From positions 310,001 to 374,000 of the forward strand of contig NW_017265187.1 of NCBI RefSeq assembly GCF_001638985.1: a DNA stretch of 64,000 nt, read 5' to 3'. A program made the translations under genes and the position numbers. Of this stretch, positions 47,501 through 59,708 are shown one piece after another (the first letter of the stretch is position 1; the number at the start of each line of letters is the position of its first letter). Below the pieces are notes generated by a model, which made no database searches, was not told the origin of the DNA, and saw only the letters and a program-made list of their open reading frames with translations. The DNA is from Phycomyces blakesleeanus NRRL 1555(-) (lineage: Eukaryota > Mucoromycota > Mucoromycetes > Mucorales > Phycomycetaceae).

Positions 47501-47708
47501 GAGCACCCACAGCGGTTTGTGTAAACTTGCCAATATGTAAATTTAAATAGAAAATTTAGATTTTTTTCATCCACAGTGGTTTGTAAATAAATGTTTTAGC
47601 CATTTTTTAGACAGTTATTTAACAGATATCTAAATTTGGCGCTTCACTAAAACATTCAAGCAATAAAAAGATGCGACTTCAGATTTAGATAAACTGCTGT
47701 GGATGGTC
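47501..47708. mobile_element. 208-bp MITE, GAGC-ended
   Basis: The left end reads GAGCACCCACAGCGGTTT and the right end, reversed, GACCATCCACAGCAGTTT, an imperfect inverted repeat of about 18 bp. TAA flanks both sides (47498-47500 and 47709-47711). No coding capacity. TAA duplications suggest a PIF/Harbinger-type transposase acting in trans. Confidence 0.75.
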
Positions 47709-48012
47709 TAAGCTATTCCATTTAAATGTGTATTTTTGGTTTGACTTGGCTATTTTAATTACATAAACCGCTGTATATGCACTGGTTTAAAATTATGGTC
47801 TTTGTTTCATCTTTGATTAATTGTTTTTTCACCTGTCCACATTAACTGTATTATTTTGTTAAGCGGAAAAACAAGAAGAGTTTCTAGTAACTATCAAAAA
47901 GCGATGTGAAGCACAATAATCGCACAATAATCGCCAATGTAATAGCTACGATCTGTTGAAACGTAAGAGAATTTCCTCTTAACCCGTCCTTTGAAATATG
48001 AGGTATCCATAA
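47709..48012. other. Spacer between MITEs
   Basis: About 300 bp of AT-rich sequence. Near 47764-47785 a motif similar to the MITE end (aaaccgctgt) recurs, perhaps a further fragment. Otherwise nothing seen. Confidence 0.45.
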
Positions 48013-48855
48013 GAGCAACTTCAGCAGTGAGAGAACTTTTAATTTATCTAAAGTTAAACACCGCTACTTTAGCTAAAGAAAAGGTCAATTTTCCCAGCAG
48101 TTCGATTTATATTTTTCTTTAAATAAATTTTGAGAGCGTTTTCATCAATAAATTTTATCTTCCTATTAAATTGAATAGGAAGATAAAGAAAAGGGACTGT
48201 CTTTTATATTTAAAGTGAATTTAATCGAACTGCTGGGAGGACAAACTTTAGCTAAAGGTGCTCTCGGAATTGTTTTTCGATAAAGAATTTTTTATCAAAA
48301 AACAATAATGCTCCTATTTTAGAAGTATCTTTTTTTCAAAAAAGGAACAATATTTTTAAAGACCGTACTTTTTATACCTGCTCTCCAGCAGGGATAAATT
48401 TTTTTTAATATCCAAATATAGAAGTATATTTTTACTACTATCAGAACATCATTTGACAATCGCTTTTATCTTACTGTTATATATTATTTTCAGGGTCTTA
48501 TTTGCTATACAAACCGGTAATTTCTACTCAAAATAATATATGGTATGCTATCTTGCACCAAGTGCTTTGCTTGAAGTCGAATATTACATGCTTCCTCATA
48601 GTGATAAAGCCACAAGAAAAAGTATTCCTTTAATATGCTTTCAAATAAGTTTATATCTTTGGAGTATAGTACTGGCTATAACACCGACGTATTATTAATT
48701 ACACAACATCTATATGTGGCACATATTAATCTTCTAAAAAAGGAACATTATTGTTTTTCGATAAAGAATTATTTATCGAAAAACAATTCCGAGAGCACCT
48801 TAAATCTTTAAATTTAATGTAAAAGTGGAGATAAAGTGGACTGCTGAAGATGCTC
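48013..48855. mobile_element. GAGC-ended MITE interrupted by a second MITE
   Basis: The left end is GAGCAACTTCAGCAGT at 48013. The right end, reversed from 48855, is GAGCATCTTCAGCAGT, so 15 of 16 bp match. TAA lies outside both ends (48010-48012 and 48856-48858). Without the inserted element and its duplicated TAA it would be about 295 bp. Inside its left part is a further palindrome (CCCAGCAGTTCGAT at about 48098 against its complement at about 48224), with a central hairpin around TATCTTCCTATT. Confidence 0.8.
48256..48800. mobile_element. 545-bp MITE nested in the previous MITE
   Basis: Both ends begin AGGTGCTCTCGGAATTG and match for about 29 bp exactly and about 60 bp imperfectly. Each 60-bp arm is itself nearly palindromic (TTGTTTTTCGATAAA and its complement), so single-stranded ends could form hairpins. 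TAA flanks both sides (48253-48255 and 48801-48803). It splits the surrounding GAGC-ended MITE and is therefore the younger insertion. No coding capacity. Confidence 0.85.
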
Positions 48856-48858
48856 TAA

Positions 48859-51131
48859 GCATTTAATTAGAGTTCTTTGGTGCTGTTTTCCCGCCTTTGG
48901 TACTGTCCACTGCCTTACAGCCCTTCAATTTCCCACATAAAATGTACCCTCCATCCCTGCTGCTTCATGGTTTGGTTTTACAATTATTATCATCTGGGAT
49001 CATCACTAACTTTTTCACTTCCATTCTGTTTCTCTTCAACCGTCTTCCACCCTCAACATTGTTTGTAAAGTCTTCTCTTGCCAACCGCGTGATAACGTAC
49101 TTGGAGAAAAATTAAAACACAAAATCATCATACAATTCATATAACCCTCAAACAAATCATCCAATTTCTCTTTTGTCCTACTTATGTAGAGACTCTTAAC
49201 AAATATGAGCCTATCAACAGCACCTACAATAAACGAAAAAAAAAGAAACATGTTATTGTTTCTATAGCTGTAATCTTAATTTTCCATGAGTATTACGTAC
49301 CGCCTTTAGCAGAATGCATTTTATGAGTCTGGGTCTGACCTATTCCCAGCTTGGCACCGCTTTTACAATTGTGGATATTCATGACAGCTAAGAATACAAG
49401 GTGGCCAACAAATACGGCGCCAAGACAGCAGGTTGTATTATGAAAACCGTCATCATTTACACATTATTTAAATGTCTCTGTTCTGGGAAATTTAAAGCAA
49501 AAATTATTGTAATTGTATCGTTTCTCTCGTCAGATAACTTGCTTTTGACAGTTGCCGCCAATGTAGAAATAGAAACAGTCATAGATATATCGGTTTTTTT
49601 TTTCATTGTTCACTTATTACTATGTTGACCAACAATATTTTGTCTGTACCAAAGAATATATAAAGCAAAATTAATTTTAAAGGGAAGTTGATTGAATTGT
49701 ACAGCAAACGACGACTGAAAATACCGGTAATTATTTAAGAGTTCCATCGGTGATAATACGCTGCATTTTGTGGTTTACTGTTTTTTTTTTCTCCCTTGTG
49801 GTTTGTATATTTATTTATATTTATTCAATGCATCATAAAAACAACTATGAAAGTAGTAGGAATACACACACACACACGTATATATTAAGAAAAAAGTAAC
49901 CAATAAAAAAATGCGACTTTCTGTGGCAGCACAAATTCTCCAAATGTGATATTCAGAAATCATTACTCAAATTTTGATTGTGAGTGCGTTGAATGAATGT
50001 AGTGAATCGCCATGAAGAGTTCAGGGGTCATTACTTGGACTTGAACAATGCACCATCGCATCAATGCCCTCACACAAACACATTCAAGAAACATTAACAA
50101 GTGTTAATGCTCTAGTTAAATCATAATTGGGAACTTTAGTCAGGTTTCAAAAACAAGTTTCTTTTAGTAAAAAAAAACTCCCCATTTTTTGAAGAAACAT
50201 AGACATTATAAATTCAAGATGCTTACGATCGTATTCTTTTTATGATCTACGTGACTTTTACAGAGATTTTCTTCTTAAATATAATTGTTCGAACTGTTAA
50301 ACTCCTTTAAACTGTTAGTCTTTTTTTTTAAAAAAAAAAATGTATATAATCTCTTGATAGCTACTGCCATGATTAATTCTTGTAGCAATACGTATATATA
50401 TATTGCACATATCGGTCAAAGCAGGAACGATGACAAGAGTCAATGTTACGCAAAATTTTATCTTGAGAATGCACCAATGTTTTCTAGTTAAAAGGTGTAT
50501 ACAGAGAAATAGCTTAGTTTATCAAGTACATTAACAAGGTAGTAGAGTCAAATATGACACAAGCGATATACAGAGGCTATTTTGTTAAAAAAGACAAGAA
50601 ACAATAATAAGAATAGTTGTTCTGTCTTTCAGCCACTCGACATTTTCTATTCGTTCTCCTCATTTTTTTTAATCCACCCAAACTTCAATTAGACACACAG
50701 CTTATAAATTTGACGTCTTTTTTTTTACATGGTAATCACTTCAAAGTTTACTCTTTGCGTTTAATGACCGCCTGTATCCAAAGGTGAGGTGTATGCACAC
50801 GCTCACAGTGAAGGTAAAAATGTCACTTTTCATTTTTCTTGTGCTCCCTTTAGTTGGACCAATCTGTTCTCGTCCAAGGCTGAATGATGACGTAACGACC
50901 ACACCAGAGATGAGCGGGTCTCCCACTGGCCGCGCCCATCCTATCGTTGAGTGCCCTAAAAGAGACTGAGAGACTCCCCATTTTTCCTTTTCTTTGTCCT
51001 TTTCCCTTCTCAATTTATTGGCCATCTTCCTTTGTGCCATCCACAAGGCAGACGTCATCTAAAGAATCTTGACTGAATTCTTACTTCATTCTCACGAGTA
51101 AGCGTCATCTACAGCTCCACTCTTGACCATC
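48859..51131. other. Spacer and promoter of the PP2A gene
   Basis: About 2.3 kb of mostly AT-rich sequence. Small frames such as 49401-49628 have no recognisable content. The last ~400 bp are less AT-rich and contain TGACGTAA at about 50886-50893, a CRE/ATF-like site about 240 bp upstream of the PP2A start. Confidence 0.5.
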
Positions 51132-52384
<1,253 letters not shown>

Positions 52385-52874
52385 AGAAAAGATCGAGCAG
52401 AACAATAGATCCTTCATCACAGCCAAACAAACAACCAAAACAGACAAACAAATCCTAAAAAAAGGCTATATAGAGAAGGAGAACCTTGCTTAACCAAAAA
52501 AGAAAAGTTTGGTCTCTTTAACACTTCTCGTTCCCCTTGCCGATCTTCTCTTCTATCTTACCTTATATATGTATATACACATATACACCTACATATATAT
52601 ATCCTCTTTATCTCTCTATCTTTAACCTGTCCATTTTATCTACATTAACTATATTGCACGGCTATGAAATATTTAAATGGCTGTGGGCGATCATATTCCA
52701 AAGTATAGTTGTAGTTTTATAAAAAAAATCTTATGTCAGTAAAAGTATTTTCAATGTCGGACCTGATATCAACTTTTCGCTTATTCCATTTATGGAAAGT
52801 ACAAGTCGCGCTTTTATGATCTTACACGCACCTGCCCATCCAAAGATTCCCTCCTTTTCTACTCATCTTTAACC
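52385..52874. other. Spacer between PP2A and uL1 genes
   Basis: About 490 bp holding the PP2A 3' region and the uL1 promoter. A pyrimidine-rich stretch (about 52850-52870) directly precedes the uL1 start, as is common for ribosomal protein genes. Confidence 0.55.
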
Positions 52875-53594
52875 ATGAGGTAAACATCCATCCAACCCAT
52901 CCACATCACAACATAGTTCATCCATCTCACACACTGTCGATTGCACAGCAAAGTTAGCGGTTCTGCCGTCAGAGAGACCGTCCGTGCCATCAAGGCCGGA
53001 TGCGAAGAGAAGAAGCGTAACTTCACTGAGACCATCGAGCTCCAGATTGGTTTGAAGAACTACGATCCCCAGAGAGATAAGCGTTTCTCTGGCTCTATCA
53101 AGCTCCCCAACATCCCCCGTCCCAACCTTTCCGTCTGCGTTCTCGGTGATGCTTTCCACTGTGACCAGGCCAAGGCTGCCGGCATGGAGTTCCAGTCCGT
53201 TGACGATTTGAAGAAGTTGAACAAGAACAAGAAGCAGATCAAGAAGCTCGCCAAGAAGTACGATGCTTTCGTCGCTTCCGAGGCTTTGATCAAGCAGATT
53301 CCTCGTCTCTTGGGTCCCGGTCTCCACAAGGTCGGTAAGTTCCCTACCCCCGTCTCCCACGCTGATTCCTTGACCGATAAGGCCAACGAGATCCGTGCCA
53401 CCATCAAGTTCCAGTTGAAGAAGGTTCTCTGTCTCGGTGTTGCTGTCGGTCACGTCCAGATGACTGAGGATGAGTTGCTCGCCAACATTATGTTGTCCAT
53501 CAACTTCTTGGTCTCTCTCTTGAAGAAGAACTGGCAGAACGTCAAGTCTTTGTACTTGAAGTCCTCCATGGGTAAGCCCCAGCGCCTCTTCTAA
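52875..53594 (+). CDS. RPL10A: 60S ribosomal protein uL1 (L10a / Rpl1)
   Basis: Component of the large-subunit L1 stalk, which helps release the E-site tRNA. Two exons: 52875-52879 (ATGAG) and 52949-53594. The first exon holds one and two-thirds codons, an arrangement typical of fungal ribosomal protein genes. Length 216 residues (human 217). Recognisable stretches: [85 protein letters not shown] and [15 protein letters not shown]. Codon use is strongly biased to C-ending codons and AAG, indicating high expression. An antisense open frame covers it and is a composition shadow. Confidence 0.97.
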
Positions 53595-54162
53595 ATCCAT
53601 CCAGTTGTTTGATCTATTTTATCTTTCATACAATAAAACATTACTTCTTTATGGTGAAAAATATACTTCAAATTACTTTATTTTATTTTGAGCTGTCAAG
53701 AGATGTAATTATGAGCTTACATATTTTCTTGGGATTACGGTCGTACAAGCCTGAAGTGTTTTTCCCTGCACAAACTATAGTTTTCTGGGATTATAGACTT
53801 CTATTTTAAGCTCTTACGTTTTGAGATGAAGAATCAATCTCGTTACGTAAATGGGCAGGTTAATGCCGTTAATTGGAAGTATACGCTATTGAATCTATAA
53901 TTATCACACTAAAGATTTGTGCTGTGTGAATTTTCATCACGACTCTGATTGTGTTGCCACTTATGTCTTTAAACAACAATGTACATACATTCGCATTAGA
54001 AAAATGAACCTAAGCATTCTAACATCATGACCTACGCGGACTCAATTGAAGTATATTTGAGCTGCTGTTTTTTTTGTCTTAGAAAGGTTTGTATTTGGTT
54101 GTTACTGTAAAGCGACCAGGATATTATGCTTTTTCAGTCTGATTATATGTTTTAAGATCTAA
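53595..54162. other. Spacer after uL1
   Basis: The uL1 3' region and AT-rich sequence; no feature supported. Confidence 0.5.
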
Positions 54163-54232
54163 AGGTGCGTTTGACAACTTTTATTTTAATTTTTAATAAA
54201 AAAAAGTTAAATATTACAAACACAGAGCACCT
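54163..54232. mobile_element. 70-bp foldback with AGGTGC ends
   Basis: The sequence starts AGGTGCGTTTG and, read from the other end, AGGTGCTCTGTGTTTG. The middle pairs as AACTTTTATT with AATAAAAAAAAGTT. TAA precedes the left end but the right flank is GCT, so the target duplication is not clear. The terminal AGGTGC is shared with the MITEs at 6927 and 48256. It may be a deletion remnant of that family. Confidence 0.5.
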
Positions 54233-54289
54233 GCTTAATTTCAACGAATTAGAAAAGTAAATTAAATATGTGAAGGGTATAGTATTTCA

Positions 54290-54836
54290 GAAACAAGGTG
54301 GATTAAAGGTAATGCCATGATATGAAGCTGTTTTGGAACGAATGTTTGTGGGCATTGGAATTTCCCGAAGGCAGTGTAAACTAAATCTCATATATCGCCA
54401 CTTTGTCACAAAAACTCTTATTATGAATTAGATATCTGACAGAGCAACATCAGAAAAAATCCAGGCTCAAAAATGGTGATTCCGGCTATCATACTGGCAT
54501 CTATGTAAAATAGTAAAAAAAAATAGCCATAATATTAATGTTTTGAGTACTGGTCTGCTAAAAGTCCAGATCTCAATTCTATGGAGCATGTTTAATAAGC
54601 TCTTGAAGTTTTACGAAAAGGTTTATGGGCATTTATACAAAACGCAAATGATTTAAAGCCTGTAATCCAACGAGAATGGAATAAAACAGACCTCAAACTT
54701 GCTTCATACCTGGTGACGAGTATGTTATCAAGATGCAGGCAGTAATTGATATCAAATCTGGTCATACTTACTAGAGAGCTTGTTAATGGAGTCGATTAAG
54801 CTTGTACTTTGACTTAGGCTTATCGGAGTATATTTT
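54290..54836 (+). pseudogene. Second Tc1/mariner transposase relic
   Basis: Degenerate transposase read in changing frames on the plus strand: LSDRATSEKIQAQKW-like sequence near 54430-54475, then YWSAKSPDLNSMEHV (about 54550-54592) matching the YWPSQSPDLNPIEHV block of the intact element. NDLKPVIQREWN follows, and an end resembling AVIKARGDHTVY at about 54740-54770. Downstream, TCGGAGTATA (about 54825-54835) resembles the right terminal repeat TCGGAGTGTA. The catalytic Glu is kept, but stops and frameshifts are numerous. It seems a somewhat different subfamily from the intact copy. Confidence 0.8.
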
Positions 54837-55203
54837 TTATACTGATTACAGCTTCCTTTTTTGATAGGCCTAAATTTTCTACTTCGACTTAATCCAGTCA
54901 AGTAGCGAGAACCTTATCCTACAAATTCATCATGATATATACAATAACTAATTTTCAATAATTCTTTGCATAAAATTTATTATGAGAGTTTTAGCTAACA
55001 TATATAAAAATATCAAGATGAACTATTAATTAATTCTCTCTAAAAGTCATTATGTTTGTCATGTAATGAAATAGTAGCATAAAATTCCAAAGTCTTGGAT
55101 ATAAAACTCATAATAAATCGACTTTTTTTCTATTTCATACAACAACTTTTTTACAAACCGCAATATTTATCTTTGTTATACCTTTATTAATATCTAACCA
55201 GCC

Positions 55204-55398
55204 ATGTTACCAAAGAAATCAAGCAACACTACAAGAAGAAACAGAAAGAGCTTGGTTATTCACCAGTACACACCGCCACCTACAAGACCAAAAGATCAAG
55301 AAAGTGAAAAATCTGTCTCTACAGCCAGTTCATCTGGTTCTATAGGTATCTGGACATACTACAAAGAACTGGTACTTCTTCAAGGGAATCACACTTAG
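55204..55398 (+). CDS. Possible small basic protein, 64 residues
   Basis: An ATG after an A/T-rich leader opens a frame starting MLPKKSSNTTRRNRKSLV, with a Pro-rich middle (YTPPPTRPKD), a Ser-rich stretch (STASSSGSIG) and the end LLQGNHT. No known domain. It might be the first exon of a spliced gene or chance. Confidence 0.25.
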   Translation: MLPKKSSNTTRRNRKSLVIHQYTPPPTRPKDQESEKSVSTASSSGSIGIWTYYKELVLLQGNHT

Positions 55399-55894
55399 TT
55401 AAAGAGCCTATAGTGTACTTATTAAAGGTAAAATAAAGTTCAAAAAGACATAAAATCGATGTTTAATATGCTTTATTTATTATTGATGTTATTAAAATAT
55501 ATATAAAGCAACTCTTTAATAAAATTAGTCTCTTTACTTGTAAGCATCATGCATAAATACACTTAAAAAGAGCACGAGAAAGCTCAATAACAACAGAAAA
55601 CCTATACACTTCTTTATAAATCTTCTGACATTAATTTGTCAAATTAATGTATATCTTAAGTATGAACTTCTAACGATATCCAAATAATTTATGAAAAAAG
55701 TGAACAAAAATTGCCACAATAATAGAGAAGGGGACAACGTAAGGAACTTTCATGGCTGCTAAAAATGGGAAAAAATTAAAACCAGCATCGGAATGCACGT
55801 CTCCGGTTAAAATAAGGGACGCTTTTGAGGACGTTATAGAAATTATATTTATACTTCTTTCCTCTTCATTTATCTAATTTAACAGAAAAACGCC

Positions 55895-56074
55895 ATGTTT
55901 ACTATCGCTCTTGTTATATATGGCTATTATTTGGGTCCTAAAAGCACTCGATATACCACTCCTAAGAAGAGAGATACCTATGAGTGCCTTCATCTGACAG
56001 CTCTTTTTGATAATACATACAAGGAAGAGTTCCAGTTTACTCTTTCTGAGGTTGCTATTTTATTAAGCCACTGA
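55895..56074 (+). pseudogene. Possible PIF/Harbinger transposase N-terminal relic
   Basis: A 59-residue frame from ATG 55895 includes STRYTTPKKRDTYECLHL, DNTYKEEFQFT and EVAILLSH before TGA, and the next codons (LIDSLEKN) could continue it. The pattern of a basic RY segment, R-D-x-Y, then 'YKEEFRLT..EV..LL' resembles the N-terminal region of DDE-type transposases of the PIF/Harbinger group as I remember them. No catalytic part follows. The call is weak. Confidence 0.25.
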
Positions 56075-56650
56075 TTGATTCATTAGAAAAAAATTATCAC
56101 AGATAGACTTTTAACTTTATATAAGCTAGATTATGTCGACTAATATTATTCTGTTGGAATGGTAAAGTATAGAGCTTGAAAAGATCAGTTTTTTATTTTA
56201 GAGCCTTGATTTTTTAATGGATCAAGACTCCATTGATAGATGATTAGTTTATAGCGTGTATATTCTACTAGCTTCAATGGTTTAGTGGTTACTTGAGAAA
56301 AATATATATTATCCTATTTATCGGATCACTTTCAGGCTCCAGAGACATTGTTTTTGCATATACTATATTCATCTAAAATGGCTTTCTGATTTAAAAGCAA
56401 AACAATCATATTTGAACATCAGCCGTCGGATACTAAAGTAAGCTTAGCACATACTAAACTTAGTAAGCGCGTGTCGAACATTTCAAAGTTACGAGTTTTG
56501 GCAGAAAGTTGCGAGTATCCAAATTTACTCGTAATTTATTCTCTACAGTGAGAGTATAACATTCACGTGACCGAACTTTAGATACCCTCTAATTTATAGA
56601 TTTGTTTTTGGTATTTCTGTTTCTATTTTCTTTTCTATTCTAATGAAGTC

Positions 56651-59600
56651 ATGAGCATGCAGGCCTTTCATGCCCATCGCATCCTAGTACACCAACAAGC
56701 TCGCCGAGAAATTATGCATTCTTCTCGTCGTATACCATTTACAAACACTTTGACCAAAGCTCGCTTTACCCACTTACATGATCGACCATCGACTTACACT
56801 ACTCGACATTTATCATATGCTGCACCTCTCGTTGCAAATGCCCCATTACTTCCGATTAAGCTCTTCTCCATTCCGCGAGCGACTATTTCAGCCTTGCGTT
56901 TCCCTGTAGTTGCAGTAGGTACAACAGCTGCGGGCGTGACAATCGCCAATAACACAATCCAAGGTAAGTTTTTTTTCCAGATTAGGATAATAGTTTGTTA
57001 ATGTAAAATAGATTGGACTCGTCAGGGCACTAAATGGATACAAGACGGGACGCTTGAGGTGCAACCGATACTCGATAAAATACAAGAAGGGGTACATCAT
57101 GTGTCGTTTAGCATGTCACACATTCAACTCAGTCTACCAACAGCTATCAAAGATCTTTGGAATTCATCAAGTACAGGAGGATTCGACAGTAATTCTAAGA
57201 ATCATCGTAGCAATGAAGAAAATAAACGGACAGAAGGGAAAGAACCTGGTCAAGGAGGAGGAGGAGGAGGAGTAGAGACTGCAGCTGCAGCTGCTGTTTT
57301 GGGTGCTTATATTTCTAATGATGGAGAAGATAGAGAAGATGAAGGCGAAGAAGAAGAAGAGGAAGAAGAGGAAGATATACCTAAACAGCGCAAGAACTCT
57401 AAGCGACAGACCAAAGCAGCTCCTCATGACGAACAATTGATGATGCTAACTAAAAAACTTATCGAAATTCGAACAATTCTTATGTCAATTGATCACAATG
57501 AAACATTGAAGCTTCCGAGTATTGTGGTTATTGGGTCACAAAGTTCAGGCAAAAGTTCAGTTCTGGAAGCAATTGTAGGCCATGAGTTTTTACCAAAGTA
57601 TGTCTATTATGCACAATCATAGGACTCTGTTTGCTTAAATGAATATCTTTTTGTTTTTTTTTTAAAAAAAATTACCAGGGGTACGAACATGGTGACTCGA
57701 CGTCCGATAGAATTGACCTTAATTCATACTCCAAATCAAGAGGAAGAATACGGCGAATTTCCTCAGCTTGGACTGGGAAAGATGCACGACTTTAAAAAAA
57801 TACAAAAAACGTTGGTTGACATGAACATGGCTGTACCTGACTCGGAGTGCGTATCGGACAAGCCGATTGAGCTCCGGGTATATTCTCCCAATGTGCCCGA
57901 TTTGACTCTTATTGATCTTCCTGGGTATATACAAATTTCTAATGCCAATCAGCCGGAATCACTTAAGAGCAATATTGAGGCTTTATGCGAAAAATATATC
58001 CGTACCCCCAACATAATTCTTGCCGTATGTGCAGCAAATGTTGATCTTGCAAATTCACCGGCTCTTCGCGCTAGTCGCAAGGCGGATCCACTTGGACTAC
58101 GCACTATTGGAGTCATTACGAAGATGGACCTTGTCTCTCCCGAACAAGGTGTTTCAATTTTACGCAACGCTGACTATCCTCTTCGGTTAGGCTATATTGG
58201 CGTTGTCTGTAAAGCACCTGAACGTGTTCAGGGCAATATGACCAAGGCACTCATTCGTAACGAGACTTCGTTTTTCAGAGAACATTTGATGTACAATCAG
58301 CGTGATATTCAGGTTGGAACTTCTACACTACGCTTTAAACTGATGAGTGTACTTGAACAAAGCATGGGAAAGTCGCTCTACAGCATTGTCGATGCAGTCC
58401 AGCGTGAACTTGAGGAAGCACGTTACCAGTTTAAGGTTCAGTACAATGACAGGCGCGTTACAGCTGAATCATATGTTGCCGAAACAATGGATTCTCTTAA
58501 ACATAACTTCAAAGATTTTGCCAATAACTTTGGAAAGCCTCAAGTACGCCACGAAGTCCGTACAATGCTTGAGGAACGTGTGTTGGATATTTGTGCGGAA
58601 CAGTATTGGGAAGATCCCAAGATTGCAGATCTAGCAAAGAGCTCACCTGATGATCTCTATTGGCTGTACAAGATTGACCTTGCAGCTGCCGCTTTGACCA
58701 AGAGTGGTATTGGGCGTTCTACAACTCAACTAGTAGTCGATGTACTTTTAAGTAACATGGAAAGACTGGCAAAGGCTGAACCTTTTAGCTTTCATCCCGA
58801 GACACGCAAACAGATTATGAACTTTACAAGCGAAATCTTGAGAACCAAGTTCCTTACTACAAGCGATCAAGTGGAAAATACAATTAAACCTTACAAATAT
58901 GAGGCATGTATATGGTTCAAGTATACTAAATTATATATAACTAATTTATGGATATTATTAGGTGGAGGTCAGCGAGACAGAATGGGCCGAGGGAGTGAAA
59001 AGATCGATTGGATTGCTTGAAAAAGAATTAAAGATGTGCGATGAAATGTCTTTAGCTATTAAGAACTCAGTTGGTAAAAAGAAACTTAAAAGTGCTATCA
59101 ATTATTTGCTCGACAACGAGAGAGAGGATACTCGCCGTCAATCTGAAATTCGTCGTATGGAGGAAGATGGTATGGCATCGCATGAAGAACTGTTTGCCCC
59201 TGGAGACGACGAAGATACCGTCAAATCATTTTACAACCCAAGATTGATCGAGAAAGCTAAAGAAGCATTGTTCTTGAGAGATCGAGCAATGATTTTGAAA
59301 TACCGTATTGCAGCACTGAAGAGCCGCCAGTGCAAATCCCCCGACAATAAACAACAGTGCCCGGAAGCATTTTTGAATGTGATTGCAGAAAAGTTAACTT
59401 ATACGGTAAGTTGGATATACTTTTTTGGGCATGCTATGAAATTTTGATAGTAACTTTTGTTGTATTAGGCTGTAATGTTTATTCAGGTTGAACTCTTGAA
59501 TGAATTTTTCTTCCAATTTCCTCGTGAGGTAGACAACCGATTGGTATATGAAATGAATCGTAAGCAGATTCAGCAATTTGCCCGTGAGAACCCTCCGATC

Positions 59601-59708
59601 CAGAAGCATCTGCAATTGCAAGAGCGAAAGATAAAATTAGAGGAAGTTATGGATAAACTTAACTATCTTGTAAAGCGGCAGGCTGACCGACAGAACCGAA
59701 ACCAGTGA
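56651..59708 (+). CDS. MGM1: Mitochondrial dynamin-like GTPase Mgm1/OPA1, 935 residues
   Basis: Fuses inner mitochondrial membranes and shapes cristae. Five exons: 56651-56963, 57012-57597, 57679-58903, 58962-59405, 59469-59708 (2,808 nt). The first ~60 residues are rich in Arg, Ser and His with few acids, as in a matrix-targeting presequence. A hydrophobic stretch [18 protein letters not shown] follows as likely membrane anchor. A Gly/Ala and then Glu-rich linker (about 170-240) leads to the GTPase: G1 [11 protein letters not shown]2 T in [10 protein letters not shown]3 LTLIDLPG, G4 TKMD. Middle and effector regions end [13 protein letters not shown]. The third intron is GC-AG (58904-58961), needed to keep frame. 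The rhomboid cleavage site cannot be pinned down. Confidence 0.94.

Larger units (their letters stand above)
54837..56650. other. AT-rich spacer with two weak small frames
   Basis: About 1.8 kb. It contains the frames at 55204-55398 and 55895-56074 described separately, and the Mgm1 promoter at its right end. Nothing else is supported. Confidence 0.5.

Noticed and set aside
52869..53600. 243-codon minus-strand frame
   Set aside because: Lies exactly antisense to the uL1 gene, whose strong codon bias keeps the opposite frame open.
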